A stretch of DNA of 64,000 nucleotides from Eutrophocola sp963925675 (GCA_963925675.1 CAWUSW010000031.1:1-64000), one strand, 5' to 3'; positions 44,692-54,019 are shown, numbered from the stretch's first letter. The notes: generated by a model not told the origin, from the sequence alone. Numbers and translations are program-made.

Positions 44692-47595
44692 ATGCCATCT
44701 CTATTTACAACTTCCATCAGTTATTTACGCACCTTATTCATCGTGCTGGGTCTGCTTGCCCTGACAGCATGCTCCGAATCTACTGCACCAGATTCCTCCT
44801 CTGACTCAGCGACAGCAGCAACTAGCGGTTATAGCCTGGTAGAGCGTGTAGCTGCTGACAGCAGTGAAATTGTCATCCCCTATAGCAAATACGAACTGGA
44901 TAACGGTTTGACTGTCATTATTCACGAAGACCTGTCTGACCCACTGGTACATGTTGATGTCACCTACCATGTCGGTTCTGCCAGGGAAGAAGCCCGCCGC
45001 TCCGGTTTCGCCCATTTTTTTGAGCACATGATGTTTCAGGGCTCAGAGCATGTTGCCGATGAACAACACATTGGCATCGTGACAGAATCCGGTGGCACCA
45101 TGAATGGTACTACCTCTTTTGACCGGACCAATTATTTTGAAACTGTGCCCAGCAACCAACTGGAAACCATGTTGTGGCTGGAGTCAGATCGTATGGGATA
45201 CTTTCTCGATGCTGTGACTCAGGAAAAGTTTGAAGTACAGCGTGACACAGTAAAAAACGAACGTGGCCAGAATTATGAAAATCAACCCTATGGCTTATGG
45301 TCCGAAAAAAGCTTTACCACCCTGTTTCAACCCGGTCACCCCTACTCCTGGATGCCTATCGGCTTTCTTGAAGATCTGGACGCCGCCACTCTTGATGATT
45401 TGAAAAACTTTTTCCTGCGCTGGTATGGTCCCAATAATGCGACCTTGACCATTGGCGGTCTAGTCAATGAACAGGAAGTGCTGGATCTTGTGGTGAAATA
45501 TTTTGGAGAAATCCCTCGCGGACCTGATGTTGAAAACGATGTAAAACAGCCCGCTAATATTGATACTGATCGTTATATCTCCTATGTAGACAGAAACATT
45601 CGTTTTCCCGGTTTATTCATCAGCTACCCAACAGTGCCTATGGACCACCCGGACCGGGTAGCACTGGAAGCAATGAATAATATTATTACAATTGGGCGCA
45701 AATCTTTTTTCTACAAGGAATTCATCCTCACGCAAAAAGCCATTCAAGCCAGCGGATTTAATTCGCCACAGGAACTTGCCGGACTCATCACCTTTTTGGT
45801 CCTGCCTTTCCCTGGCACCCCATTGGCAGATTTTGAAACTGAAATGCGCACCATTTTGAATACCTTTAATGCTGACTCTATCAGCGATGATGACATTTTA
45901 ATTTATAAAGCCACGCAGGAAGCCGGCTTGATAAACAGCCTGGCCAGTGTCAGCGGCAAAGTCAGGCAACTGGCATCCAATGAAACTTTCCTTGGCAATC
46001 CTGACCAGATACAAAAGGAACTTGATGAGATTCGTGCACTAACAAAAGAAGATGTTCTGCGCGTTTACAATACCTATATCAAGGACAAACCTGCTGTTTA
46101 TCTAAGCGTTGTTCCTGAAGGTGGTGAAGATATTGTAGCCAAGCCTGATAATTTTGAAATCCCAATCCGCCCGCCCAGTATGGCAAGTGCGACTAATGCT
46201 CTTGAGATGCGCGATGCGCCGGAAACCTTTGATCGCAACATTCGTCCCACACCACCGCCGAATCCTTTGGTAAGCATGCCTGATTACTGGCGACAGGAAA
46301 TGGGTAACGGCATTGAAGTGATTGGCACAGCGAATGCCGAAGTCCCTCTGGTCAGCCTGCGTCTGGTTTTTACTGGAGGTCATCTGCTGGAGTCTCCCGA
46401 CAAGTATGGCGTTGCCAGTCTGACCTCGCAGATGATGAATGAAGGCACCCAGCAATTCACTGCAGAAGAATTTGAAATCGAACTGGACAAACTGGGTAGC
46501 AATATCAGTGTAGCTTCAGGCAACGACACATTCACGGTGAGCGTGTCATCTCTGCTACGAAATCTTGATGAAACACTGGTGCTACTGGAAGAACGTTTAT
46601 TCCGCTCTGCCTTTACACAAGATGATCTGGAGCGTCTGCGACAGCAACAGATTGAATCCCTGGAAGCGAACAAGGAAGAACCCTCTGGTATTGCAGGCAA
46701 TGTTTATCCAAAACTTATCTACGGAGAAGACCACGCCTATGCAGTTTCTGCAGCGGGAACTATCCCTACCCTGGAAGACATTACGCTTGCTGATATTGAG
46801 GCATTTGCCCGGCAAAATCTGGTCAGTCAAAGCCTTAAAGTAGCTGTCGTGGGTGACCTGCCTCAGGATGAAATCCTGAATAAACTGAGCTTTCTACAGG
46901 AACTACCGAATGAAGGTTTAGTGCTGCGAGAACAACCCGCAGGATCAAATATCGAGGAAACCACTCTTTACCTGGTCGATAAACCCGGTGCCGCCCAGTC
47001 GGAAATCCGCGTTGGCTATCTGACTGACCTTACCTATGACGCATCTGGTGACTACTGGGAACGCTCATTAATGAATTATATTCTTGGCGGAGCCTTTAAC
47101 AGTCGCATCAATCTGAATCTGCGCGAAGACAAGGGCTATACCTACGGTGCCCGCAGCAGTTTCAGCGGCAGTAAATTGCCAGGGCCTTTCACCGCTTCTG
47201 CCAGTGTGCGCACCGATACCACCGCTGACTCTGTAGTACAGTTTGTTAATGAAATCAGCAACTACCGGGAAAACGGGATTACAGCAGATGAATTGCAATT
47301 CACCAAGGATGCTATTGGTCAGAGTGAAGCGCGTGACTATGAAACACCAAGACAAAAAGCCGGTCTGCTGGATCAGATCATTACCTATGACCTGGATAGC
47401 AATTTTGTACGCCAGCAGCAAGCGGTCATTTCTGCCATGACCCAGGCGCGCATCCAGGCTCTGGCCCGACAGCATTTACCTCTGGAAAAAATGAAAATCC
47501 TGGTGGTTGGAGACAAAGCTGTTATAGAAGAGTCTTTGATTGAGCTCGGTTATCCCATTATCGAACTGGACGAAGAAGGTATTTCCATCAATTAA
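44692..47595 (+). CDS. M16-family metallopeptidase lipoprotein (insulinase-like, two-domain)
   Basis: The protein is 967 residues. The N-terminal lipobox LTAC (Cys27) marks a lipoprotein. The inverted zinc motif H108-F-F-E111-H112 is intact, with the distal Glu in VKNERGQNYENQPYG. The second half (from about 535, GNGIEVIGTANAEVPLVSLRLVF) is the related inactive M16 half with the GAFNSRINLNLREDKGYTYG segment. These enzymes degrade peptides in a closed chamber in the periplasm. It is a single gene ended by a strong terminator. Confidence 0.93.
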   Translation: MPSLFTTSISYLRTLFIVLGLLALTACSESTAPDSSSDSATAATSGYSLVERVAADSSEIVIPYSKYELDNGLTVIIHEDLSDPLVHVDVTYHVGSAREEARRSGFAHFFEHMMFQGSEHVADEQHIGIVTESGGTMNGTTSFDRTNYFETVPSNQLETMLWLESDRMGYFLDAVTQEKFEVQRDTVKNERGQNYENQPYGLWSEKSFTTLFQPGHPYSWMPIGFLEDLDAATLDDLKNFFLRWYGPNNATLTIGGLVNEQEVLDLVVKYFGEIPRGPDVENDVKQPANIDTDRYISYVDRNIRFPGLFISYPTVPMDHPDRVALEAMNNIITIGRKSFFYKEFILTQKAIQASGFNSPQELAGLITFLVLPFPGTPLADFETEMRTILNTFNADSISDDDILIYKATQEAGLINSLASVSGKVRQLASNETFLGNPDQIQKELDEIRALTKEDVLRVYNTYIKDKPAVYLSVVPEGGEDIVAKPDNFEIPIRPPSMASATNALEMRDAPETFDRNIRPTPPPNPLVSMPDYWRQEMGNGIEVIGTANAEVPLVSLRLVFTGGHLLESPDKYGVASLTSQMMNEGTQQFTAEEFEIELDKLGSNISVASGNDTFTVSVSSLLRNLDETLVLLEERLFRSAFTQDDLERLRQQQIESLEANKEEPSGIAGNVYPKLIYGEDHAYAVSAAGTIPTLEDITLADIEAFARQNLVSQSLKVAVVGDLPQDEILNKLSFLQELPNEGLVLREQPAGSNIEETTLYLVDKPGAAQSEIRVGYLTDLTYDASGDYWERSLMNYILGGAFNSRINLNLREDKGYTYGARSSFSGSKLPGPFTASASVRTDTTADSVVQFVNEISNYRENGITADELQFTKDAIGQSEARDYETPRQKAGLLDQIITYDLDSNFVRQQQAVISAMTQARIQALARQHLPLEKMKILVVGDKAVIEESLIELGYPIIELDEEGISIN

Positions 47596-47608
47596 GGGTC
47601 ACGAAAAT

Positions 47609-47640
47609 AAAAAAAAGGGCCGCCTCGCGGCCCTTTTTTA
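47609..47640 (+). terminator. Rho-independent terminator after the M16 peptidase gene
   Basis: A 7-bp stem GGGCCGC/GCGGCCC with CTC loop (47617-47633) lies between an A-run and a T-run. Confidence 0.93.
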
Positions 47641-47782
47641 TTGCTCAGGGTAATATAACTAAAGAGTAGCTGATAAATGAACGCAACGGAAAAACTGCAA
47701 CCCAAAAAAGATTCCAGACGCTGGTCTGAAGCACTGCTAAAATGAAGAAAATATAGCGTTTGAACAGGGAGTTTTCAGCATC

Positions 47783-48337
47783 ATTGAAACCAATACTGAA
47801 ATAATAATTCTGACAGGACCGGAATCCTGCGGCAAATCAACCCTGGCAAGTTCACTCAGTAAGATGTTGCGGGCACCGCTGGTGCCGGAAGCGTCTCGCG
47901 AATACCTCAGCCAAAAAATGTCACGCGACAGTCAATTCCACTATAGTGAACCTGACTTACTGGAAATCGCCAACCAGCAACAGCGCGAGGAACAACTGGC
48001 TCTGGCCCAAAATCCCGATCTGTTAATTTGTGATACAGATTTGCTGGTACTAATAATCTGGAGTGAAATTCGTTTTGGTGACTGCCACCAGTGGATACTC
48101 GACACCTTTGCCCGCAACATTGCCTCACAGAAGCGTCATTATCTTCTTTGTGACTACCATATCCCCTGGCAGCCCGACCCCCTGAGAGAAAACCCTGATG
48201 ACCGGGAAGAACTGTTTAACCTTTACCAGCAGAAACTGGAACACTACCAGCTCAACTACAGTGTCATAAAAGGCAGTTTGCATGAAAGAATGGAAGCCTC
48301 CATGGGATTGCTTGCGGGAAAAATTATCACGCATTAG
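47783..48337 (+). CDS. NadR-like P-loop ATPase/kinase with an apparent non-standard start codon
   Basis: The open frame runs from 47741 (after a TAA at 47738) to 48337 but has no ATG, GTG or TTG before 47864. Starting at 47864 would remove the Walker A motif GPESCGKST, encoded around 47813-47839. A Shine-Dalgarno-like CAGGGAG (47765-47771) is 8 bases before ATC (47780) and 11 before ATT (47783), so an ATT or ATC start is proposed, giving about 184 residues. The rest (EASREYL, LICDTDLLVLIIWSEIRFG, LLCDYHIPWQPDPLRENPDDREELF) matches AAA_28/NadR-like nucleotide kinases. The substrate is not known. An undetected frameshift is the alternative. Confidence 0.7.
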   Translation: METNTEIIILTGPESCGKSTLASSLSKMLRAPLVPEASREYLSQKMSRDSQFHYSEPDLLEIANQQQREEQLALAQNPDLLICDTDLLVLIIWSEIRFGDCHQWILDTFARNIASQKRHYLLCDYHIPWQPDPLRENPDDREELFNLYQQKLEHYQLNYSVIKGSLHERMEASMGLLAGKIITH

Positions 48338-48339
48338 GA

Positions 48340-48531
48340 TAGTTACAAGTCTCAAGTCTCAAGTCTCAAGTCTCAAGTCTCAAGTCTCAAGTCTCAAGTC
48401 TCAAGTCTCAAGTCTCAAGTCTCAAGCGGGCGACCTTTGGTCGCCATGTCGGATGGCGGCCTGCGGCCTTATCCGACCTACAGAATTTATCCGTCAAACC
48501 TGAGCCCCTTGTACCTTGTACCTTGTGACTA
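48340..48531. repeat. Heptamer array / palindromes / heptamer array, copy 4 (between convergent genes)
   Basis: On the plus strand the left array (48347-48423) is eleven perfect AAGTCTC units. Next come a 7-bp hairpin GGCGACC-TTT-GGTCGCC (48429-48445) and a REP-like palindrome GTCGGAT/ATCCGAC (48448-48454, 48471-48477) with an inner GGCC/GGCC. The right array (48508-48528) is CTTGTAC twice and CTTGTGA, then the stop codon of the tolC-like gene. The two arrays face each other, each reading AAG on the strand of its own gene. Confidence 0.92.
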
Positions 48532-49929
48532 TTCAGCCTGCCAGCCGCCACCCAGAGCCTGAAACAGTCCAATCATGGCGTTGAGTTGCAAGAGTTTATT
48601 ATCCAGGTAACTGTTGCGCGTTGAAAACAATGTGTTCTGGGATGTCAGCACTGTCTGGAAATCTGTCACGCCTTCTTCATACCTTAGCTGTGCAATTCGA
48701 AAAGCTTCTTCTGCGGCCTGCAGATTTTGAAAGGCCACAATGCCCTGGGCTTCCAGTAATTGAATATTACTGAGTAATACTTCCACATCATTGAATGCAC
48801 CAATAACAGCCCGGCGGTAATTATTGAGACTGTTTTCCATGGTAAGTGTGGCTTGGTCTATATTCCGAAAACGCTGGCCATTATCAAGCAGGGTCTGAAT
48901 GAGGTTAGCGTTGATACTGATAATTCTGTCCGGGTCGCTAACCAGCTCGGAAAGAGAGGTACTTGACCCATTAATGCCCCCGGTCAGAGAGATCTGCGGA
49001 AACAGGTCTGTCTTCACTATATCAACACTGGCCCTGGCGCTGCGTAAATTTGCTTCAGCCTGGACAAGATCAGGACGACGGCTGAGTAATTCAGATGGCA
49101 GGCCTGGCTTAACGGCGGGAACGGCGATTTCCTGTAATGTTTGTCCAGCTACATCAAATTCCTGAACAGTTCTTCCCAGTAGTAAGGCAAGTGATGATCG
49201 GGTCGCCAAATCGTTCTGAATAAAACTACGCAGATTGTTGCGCTCTCGTTCCAGAGCAATCTGCTGCTGCAAGGCTTCAATGGGAACAGCAACGCCCGCA
49301 TCTACTCGCGCCTGGGCAATACGATAAATCGCTTCGGCATTTTCTACATTCTGCAAAGACGCTTCTATCTTGTCTCTGGTTAACAGTAACTGGAAATAAG
49401 TAGAGGCAGCAGTCCCCAGCGTGTTGAGAGCCACATCGGCAACCTGGGCAACGCGAAAATCATAATCCGCCACTGCTCTGTTATAGGTGGCTGGTTTACT
49501 TAAAATATCGTTGTAAGTGAAATTTGCGCCCAAATCAAAAGGTTGATTAGGACTAGCTGAATTATCAACGCCATTAATTCTTGTTTCACTGTAACTGGCA
49601 CCAGTGCCGAGACTGACGATTGGCGTGGGTAAGAGATTAAAACCTGCTTCGCGCAAGGCAATCTGTGCTGACTCAAGATTGCGGCGATTGTTTTCCAGAT
49701 CAAGATTGTTTTCCTGTACCTGCGAGACAATGCTGGTTAATTCAATATCATTGAATGCAGTCCACCAGTCAGTTTCTGGCCAAAGTTCAGCATCTTCAAC
49801 AATCGGCCCAAGAAATTGTTCAGGCACATCGGACTCTGCCAACTGGGGCAAATCTGTCAGTGTGCATGCAGACAGAAATAAGACACAAGGGCTAAGGACT
49901 AAGGAAAATTGTCGAATCAGACTCATCAT
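48529..49929 (-). CDS. Outer-membrane efflux lipoprotein, TolC/NodT family
   Basis: The protein is 466 residues. The lipobox is FLSAC (Cys about 22). Two OEP repeats are present, with long helices (VSQVQENNLDLENNRRNLESAQIALREAGFNLLPTP, PELLSRRPDLVQAEANLRSARASVDIVKTDLFPQISLTGG), the latter being the NodT signature. It forms the outer-membrane channel of a tripartite exporter. It starts 12 bp after the macB-like stop, so it belongs to the macAB-tolC-type operon. Confidence 0.93.
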   Translation of the reverse strand: MMSLIRQFSLVLSPCVLFLSACTLTDLPQLAESDVPEQFLGPIVEDAELWPETDWWTAFNDIELTSIVSQVQENNLDLENNRRNLESAQIALREAGFNLLPTPIVSLGTGASYSETRINGVDNSASPNQPFDLGANFTYNDILSKPATYNRAVADYDFRVAQVADVALNTLGTAASTYFQLLLTRDKIEASLQNVENAEAIYRIAQARVDAGVAVPIEALQQQIALERERNNLRSFIQNDLATRSSLALLLGRTVQEFDVAGQTLQEIAVPAVKPGLPSELLSRRPDLVQAEANLRSARASVDIVKTDLFPQISLTGGINGSSTSLSELVSDPDRIISINANLIQTLLDNGQRFRNIDQATLTMENSLNNYRRAVIGAFNDVEVLLSNIQLLEAQGIVAFQNLQAAEEAFRIAQLRYEEGVTDFQTVLTSQNTLFSTRNSYLDNKLLQLNAMIGLFQALGGGWQAE

Positions 49930-49941
49930 TATTCTTAAATT

Positions 49942-52002
49942 TTATTCGTTGGCCAATGCAACAACCGGATCCAGTTGTGCAGCTTTGCGGGCAGGGGCGA
50001 AACCAAAAATCAGGCCAGTGGCTGTAGCACAGCAAAATGCCAATACCATCGGCATGGTGGTAAATTTAATCGACACTTCAAAGAATATGAGAATATAGCC
50101 GACGGTAACTCCTGTAATAACACCAATAACGCCTCCTACGCCGGAAACCACAATGGCCTCGGAAAGAAATTGCGACATGATGTCTGTTTGTCTGGCCCCG
50201 GTGGCCATGCGAATACCAATTTCCCGGGTGCGCTCTGTCACCGATACCAGCATGATATTCATTACCCCAATGCCACCCACCAGCAAGGAAATCGCAGCAA
50301 CAGACCCTAATAAAATGGTAAACGTATCCTGGGATGCAGTAATTGTCTCAAGCAATTGGGCAGCATTAAAAATACGGAAATCCTCACTGCCATGACGTGC
50401 CACCATAAATTGAATCAGGTTCTGCTCCGTCGCTTCTATCTGGTCTACATCATCGACATAGACTGATATATTGCGGGCATTGCTTTCCCCCATCAAACGC
50501 AAGGCACCTGTCTTGAAAGGGACAAACACTACGTCATCCTGATCGTTACCATTGGAGGATGCTCCCTTACTGGTCATCACTCCGATAACCTGGAAAGGAA
50601 TATTTCTGATCAGAATATACTCTCCCAGTGGATCTGAGCCGCCGGGAAAAAGCTCCTGAACCACAGTGGCCCCCAGGACAGCGACTGGCGTATAGCGTGT
50701 GCTGTCTTCACGCGTAAAAAATATCCCCGTCGCCAATGGCCAGTTATTAAGTTCAGGCATATTCTCTGTGGTTGCCGTTACCTGGGTTGAATAGTCCTGA
50801 CGCTGGAATCTGACCGTGTAATTGCTTTGTAATTCGGGAATAGCCCCCAGTATATTTGGTAAACCTGCCGTTAATGCATCAGCATCTTCAAGCGTCAAGG
50901 TTGATGGCAGAGAGCGACGTTGCCCGGGAACTCTGGCCGGCTGCAGAGTCAGCCTGTTGGTACCAATAGAAGATATACGATCAACAATGTCCTGACGAGC
51001 TCCTTCGCCAATGGCCAGCATGGCCACCACTGAAGCAACGCCGATCACAATACCCAGCAGCGTTAATATGGTTCTGAAAACATTGGCTTTAAGCGAGCGC
51101 AGCGCCATGCGAATTGCTTCACCAACACCTGCCAGCGGTGAAGTGATTTTGCGACTGAGAAATAAATCCCGCAATGTCTTGTTCTGCTCAGGGTTAACTG
51201 CTCCCTCTGCAGGACCTGAATCACTGATAATTTCACCATCGCGAAACTCGACAATTCTATCTGCGTGAGAAGCCACCTCATTGTCATGGGTAATCAGGAT
51301 TACAGTATGTCCGTCACGGGCAAGTCCTTCCAGCAGGGCCATCACTTCAACACCACTCTGGCTATCCAGGGCACCCGTTGGCTCATCAGCAAGAATGACT
51401 TGCCCGCCATTCATCATCGCCCTGGCTATTGAGACACGCTGCTGCTGGCCACCTGATAATTGGGAGGGTCTATGGTCGAGACGATCGCCCAGGCCAAGAG
51501 AAGTCAGTAAGGCTTCTCCGCGCATGCGCCTCTCATGATGATTTAGTCCAGCATAAATGGCCGGGACTTCTACATTTTCTTCTGCCGTTGCCGCGGTCAG
51601 CAGATTATAACTCTGGAAAACAAAGCCAAAAGCTTCCCGACGCAACCAGGCAAGCCCATCGGCATCAAAACTTTTGATGTCGCGGCCGGCAAAAAGATAA
51701 GTTCCTTGCGTTGGACGATCCAGACAACCAAGCAAATTCATCAATGTGGATTTGCCGGAACCGGACTGCCCGACAATGGCGAGAAACTCACCAGGGTAAA
51801 TTTTCAGATCAATGCCACGCAGGGCATGAACTTCAACGCCACCATCAGTAGCAAAAATGCGGTGTATTTTTTTAAGCTCAATCAGCGGGATGGCAATCTC
51901 GCCACTCATTGTTTTATCGGTTTCCTTATCAGAGGCACTGGAATCATCACCTGCAGCACCGTGGAGAAAGGAAGAGTCAGGACTCAGTGCCTGTGTGCTC
52001 AA
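49942..52002 (-). CDS. macB: MacB-type ABC exporter (ATPase fused to permease)
   Basis: The protein is 686 residues. The N-terminal ATPase has Walker A GQSGSGKST, signature LSGGQQQRVSIARA and Walker B ILADEPTGALD. Four membrane helices follow, with the large periplasmic MacB core domain between the first two and the FtsX-like end (SVTERTREIGIRMATGARQTDIMSQFLSEA). It exports macrolides, peptides or lipoprotein-like substrates through the TolC partner. The annotated start is TTG, overlapping the macA stop by 4 bp; an ATG at 51909 just before the ATPase domain is an alternative. Confidence 0.92.
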   Translation of the reverse strand: MSTQALSPDSSFLHGAAGDDSSASDKETDKTMSGEIAIPLIELKKIHRIFATDGGVEVHALRGIDLKIYPGEFLAIVGQSGSGKSTLMNLLGCLDRPTQGTYLFAGRDIKSFDADGLAWLRREAFGFVFQSYNLLTAATAEENVEVPAIYAGLNHHERRMRGEALLTSLGLGDRLDHRPSQLSGGQQQRVSIARAMMNGGQVILADEPTGALDSQSGVEVMALLEGLARDGHTVILITHDNEVASHADRIVEFRDGEIISDSGPAEGAVNPEQNKTLRDLFLSRKITSPLAGVGEAIRMALRSLKANVFRTILTLLGIVIGVASVVAMLAIGEGARQDIVDRISSIGTNRLTLQPARVPGQRRSLPSTLTLEDADALTAGLPNILGAIPELQSNYTVRFQRQDYSTQVTATTENMPELNNWPLATGIFFTREDSTRYTPVAVLGATVVQELFPGGSDPLGEYILIRNIPFQVIGVMTSKGASSNGNDQDDVVFVPFKTGALRLMGESNARNISVYVDDVDQIEATEQNLIQFMVARHGSEDFRIFNAAQLLETITASQDTFTILLGSVAAISLLVGGIGVMNIMLVSVTERTREIGIRMATGARQTDIMSQFLSEAIVVSGVGGVIGVITGVTVGYILIFFEVSIKFTTMPMVLAFCCATATGLIFGFAPARKAAQLDPVVALANE

Positions 52003-53435
52003 CGAAATCCACCCATGGCGCGAAACATTTCGCGACGATCGGTCTGCTCGCCATTAGGCCCCGCTGCACCTGCTACTCCCTGCAGTATTCCTGCTACCAC
52101 CTTATCGCCAACTTCCAATCCGGAAATCACTTCAGCAGCAATACGGCTGGTGACCCCGACCATGATTTCACGCTCTTCGAAACTTCCATCATCATTGGCA
52201 ACTTGAACCGTTGCCAGACGTCTGGCTGGTGTTGATTGCTGCCCCGCACGTCCGGCAAGCTGTCCTCCACCCTGCCCGCCACCGAGTCCCTGACCGGAAG
52301 CGATACGCTCACGAAGACGTGCACGCATTTCATCTGTCATGCCCTCAGGGGCGCCTCCGGGACCGGCACTGCCTGTAACTGCGCCAGGTCTGGCATTGCC
52401 ACCAAATTGAGCTCCAGCACCACCTGCTCCAGGCTGATTAATAAATGTTAATGCGCCAATAGGGACATTGATCACATTTTGCGCGGAGGATGTCACAAAA
52501 TAGACCTGGGCGGTCATATCTGACAGCAAGGAGCCGTCTGTATTATCTATATCGAACAAGCCGGTATAGAGCACAACGTTATTTTCTATTACCGGCGTAG
52601 GCAAAATCTGTCTTACCGTGGAATACCAGCGACGCTGCCCGCCTCCCAAAGTAGTGAAATACACCTCCATCTCTTTTTCAATCTGACCAATGTCTGCCTC
52701 AGAAATTTCAGTCTCTACAGTCATGGTACTCAAATCTGCAATGCGCAGAATTGTTGGCGCCTGCTGATTGGCGTTCAGTGTCCGCCCTTCATTCATTTCA
52801 ATGGAGACAACCGTCCCTGACGAAGGGGCATAAATTCTGGAAAACTCCAGTTGCGTTTCATCACTTTCCAGACTGGCCAGACTTTGTATGATTTGTTTTT
52901 CAAGCTGAATCAGACTGGACTCTGCCGATGCCAGAGAGTTGACGGCATTATCATAATCCAATTGACTGGTTGCATCGGCTGCGCGCAATCGTTCCTGGCG
53001 CTCTACATTCGCACGCGCCAGTTGTAATGATGCGCGCCGGGCTGCAATTTGTGCTTGCTGAGCTTCAATACTGGCTCTGCTGGCTTCTACCCTTGATTGC
53101 TGAACCCTGGCGTCAATTTCTGCCAGTAGCTGTCCCTGTTCAACCACATCACCCACTTCAACATGCAGTTTTTGCAGTTGACCACTCACCTGCGCACCTA
53201 CATCGACAAAATCAAATGGCTGCAGGCTGCCAGAAGCAGTAATAGTGTTTTCAATATTGCCCATGGCCACTGTGACTATCAGTGGCTGATTGCTTGTTTC
53301 CTGCTCACCGGTGGACTGCCAGTAATACCAGCCGCCCACTGCCAAGATTACCAGAGCGATAGTCCCTAGTAAGAGTTTACCTCTTGGACGCTTTGGGCTC
53401 CTGAGAGAATCAGTTGCTAAATCACTTGTGCTCAT
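51999..53435 (-). CDS. macA: MacA-like periplasmic adaptor with a Gly-rich C-terminal insertion
   Basis: The protein is 478 residues: one membrane anchor (about 20-36), a lipoyl/biotinyl-like half, a coiled-coil hairpin (EASRASIEAQQAQIAARRASLQLARANVERQERL), the other lipoyl half and a beta-barrel. It bridges MacB and the TolC-like channel. A stretch of about 70 residues rich in Gly, Ala, Arg and Gln (roughly 345-415, GQGLGGGQGGGQLAG) is inserted before the membrane-proximal domain. Similar low-complexity inserts occur in some MacA-like proteins. It is the first gene of the operon. Confidence 0.9.
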   Translation of the reverse strand: MSTSDLATDSLRSPKRPRGKLLLGTIALVILAVGGWYYWQSTGEQETSNQPLIVTVAMGNIENTITASGSLQPFDFVDVGAQVSGQLQKLHVEVGDVVEQGQLLAEIDARVQQSRVEASRASIEAQQAQIAARRASLQLARANVERQERLRAADATSQLDYDNAVNSLASAESSLIQLEKQIIQSLASLESDETQLEFSRIYAPSSGTVVSIEMNEGRTLNANQQAPTILRIADLSTMTVETEISEADIGQIEKEMEVYFTTLGGGQRRWYSTVRQILPTPVIENNVVLYTGLFDIDNTDGSLLSDMTAQVYFVTSSAQNVINVPIGALTFINQPGAGGAGAQFGGNARPGAVTGSAGPGGAPEGMTDEMRARLRERIASGQGLGGGQGGGQLAGRAGQQSTPARRLATVQVANDDGSFEEREIMVGVTSRIAAEVISGLEVGDKVVAGILQGVAGAAGPNGEQTDRREMFRAMGGFR

Positions 53436-53734
53436 TAATTTTCTGCCGGCTCAATATAAGAAAAAATTAAAATTTTTGTACAGTGCATCTTACTTTAAAA
53501 CGCAAGTCAGGAGGTATGGATTACCCTGATACAGGTGTTCCACAATACTTTCACATTCACATTCAAGAACACCAATAAACCTGTGCACAAATGATATCTA
53601 GGTAAAAAAGAAAAAATAAGAACAAATAAAGGATTTTATGAAAGAATTACAGTGGCTTAGGGCATTTATCGACAAAACTCCAGGCTCTGGAATAGAGACT
53701 GGATGATGACCTTAATTACCCAGAAGGTAAGCTG
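53436..53734. other. Intergenic region upstream of macA with an inverted repeat
   Basis: This 299-bp, AT-rich region contains perfect 7-bp inverted arms GGTGTTC (53534-53540) and GAACACC (53567-53573), about 100 bp before the macA start. They could be an operator or a hairpin. A 22-codon plus-strand frame at 53638 is listed separately. No RNA gene was recognised. Confidence 0.4.
53638..53706 (+). CDS. Possible 22-residue small protein
   Basis: The frame MKELQWLRAFIDKTPGSGIETG is preceded by AAAGGA five bases before the ATG, a good ribosome-binding site. It has no recognisable domain. The length is within what chance allows, and it could be a truncated remnant, so this is only a candidate. 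Confidence 0.22.
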   Translation: MKELQWLRAFIDKTPGSGIETG

Positions 53735-54019
53735 TTAAGTTTCTACTTGAGACTCTTTGAGCTCCAAAGGAATGAAAAGACAAACGCCAACAAAAGCTGC
53801 CGTCAACACCAGGACAGTGAGCATGCCGCCACCACTAAAACCGGAACCCAGTAAAGTACGCACCGCCAGTGCAAAATAGATGATGGATACTACGCTGGTA
53901 TAGATAAGGTTCATTCTGAGTTCAACCCCGCAATTCTGGCAAACATGGGGCCTTTTCATCAGTTTTGTCGTGGCATCCATGGCTTCACTTTGACATACTG
54001 GACATTGGTTGCTACTCAA
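53735..54019 (-). CDS. Small zinc-ribbon membrane protein
   Basis: The protein is 94 residues. CPVC and CQNCG pairs near the N-terminus form a probable zinc ribbon, followed by two membrane helices (YTSVVSIIYFALAVRTLL and MLTVLVLTAAFVGVCLFIPL). I do not recognise a named family. Similar small proteins occur in many proteobacteria without known function. It stands alone, about 120 bp from trpD. Confidence 0.65.
   Translation of the reverse strand: MSSNQCPVCQSEAMDATTKLMKRPHVCQNCGVELRMNLIYTSVVSIIYFALAVRTLLGSGFSGGGMLTVLVLTAAFVGVCLFIPLELKESQVET

Noticed and set aside
47677..47745. 22-residue frame before the NadR-like gene, considered as its missing N-terminus
   Set aside because: It is in a different frame, ends in TGA and shows no resemblance to the start of P-loop kinases.
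48347..48423. Eleven direct repeats considered as a CRISPR array
   Set aside because: Units are 7 bp with no spacers and there are no cas genes; it is a simple tandem repeat.
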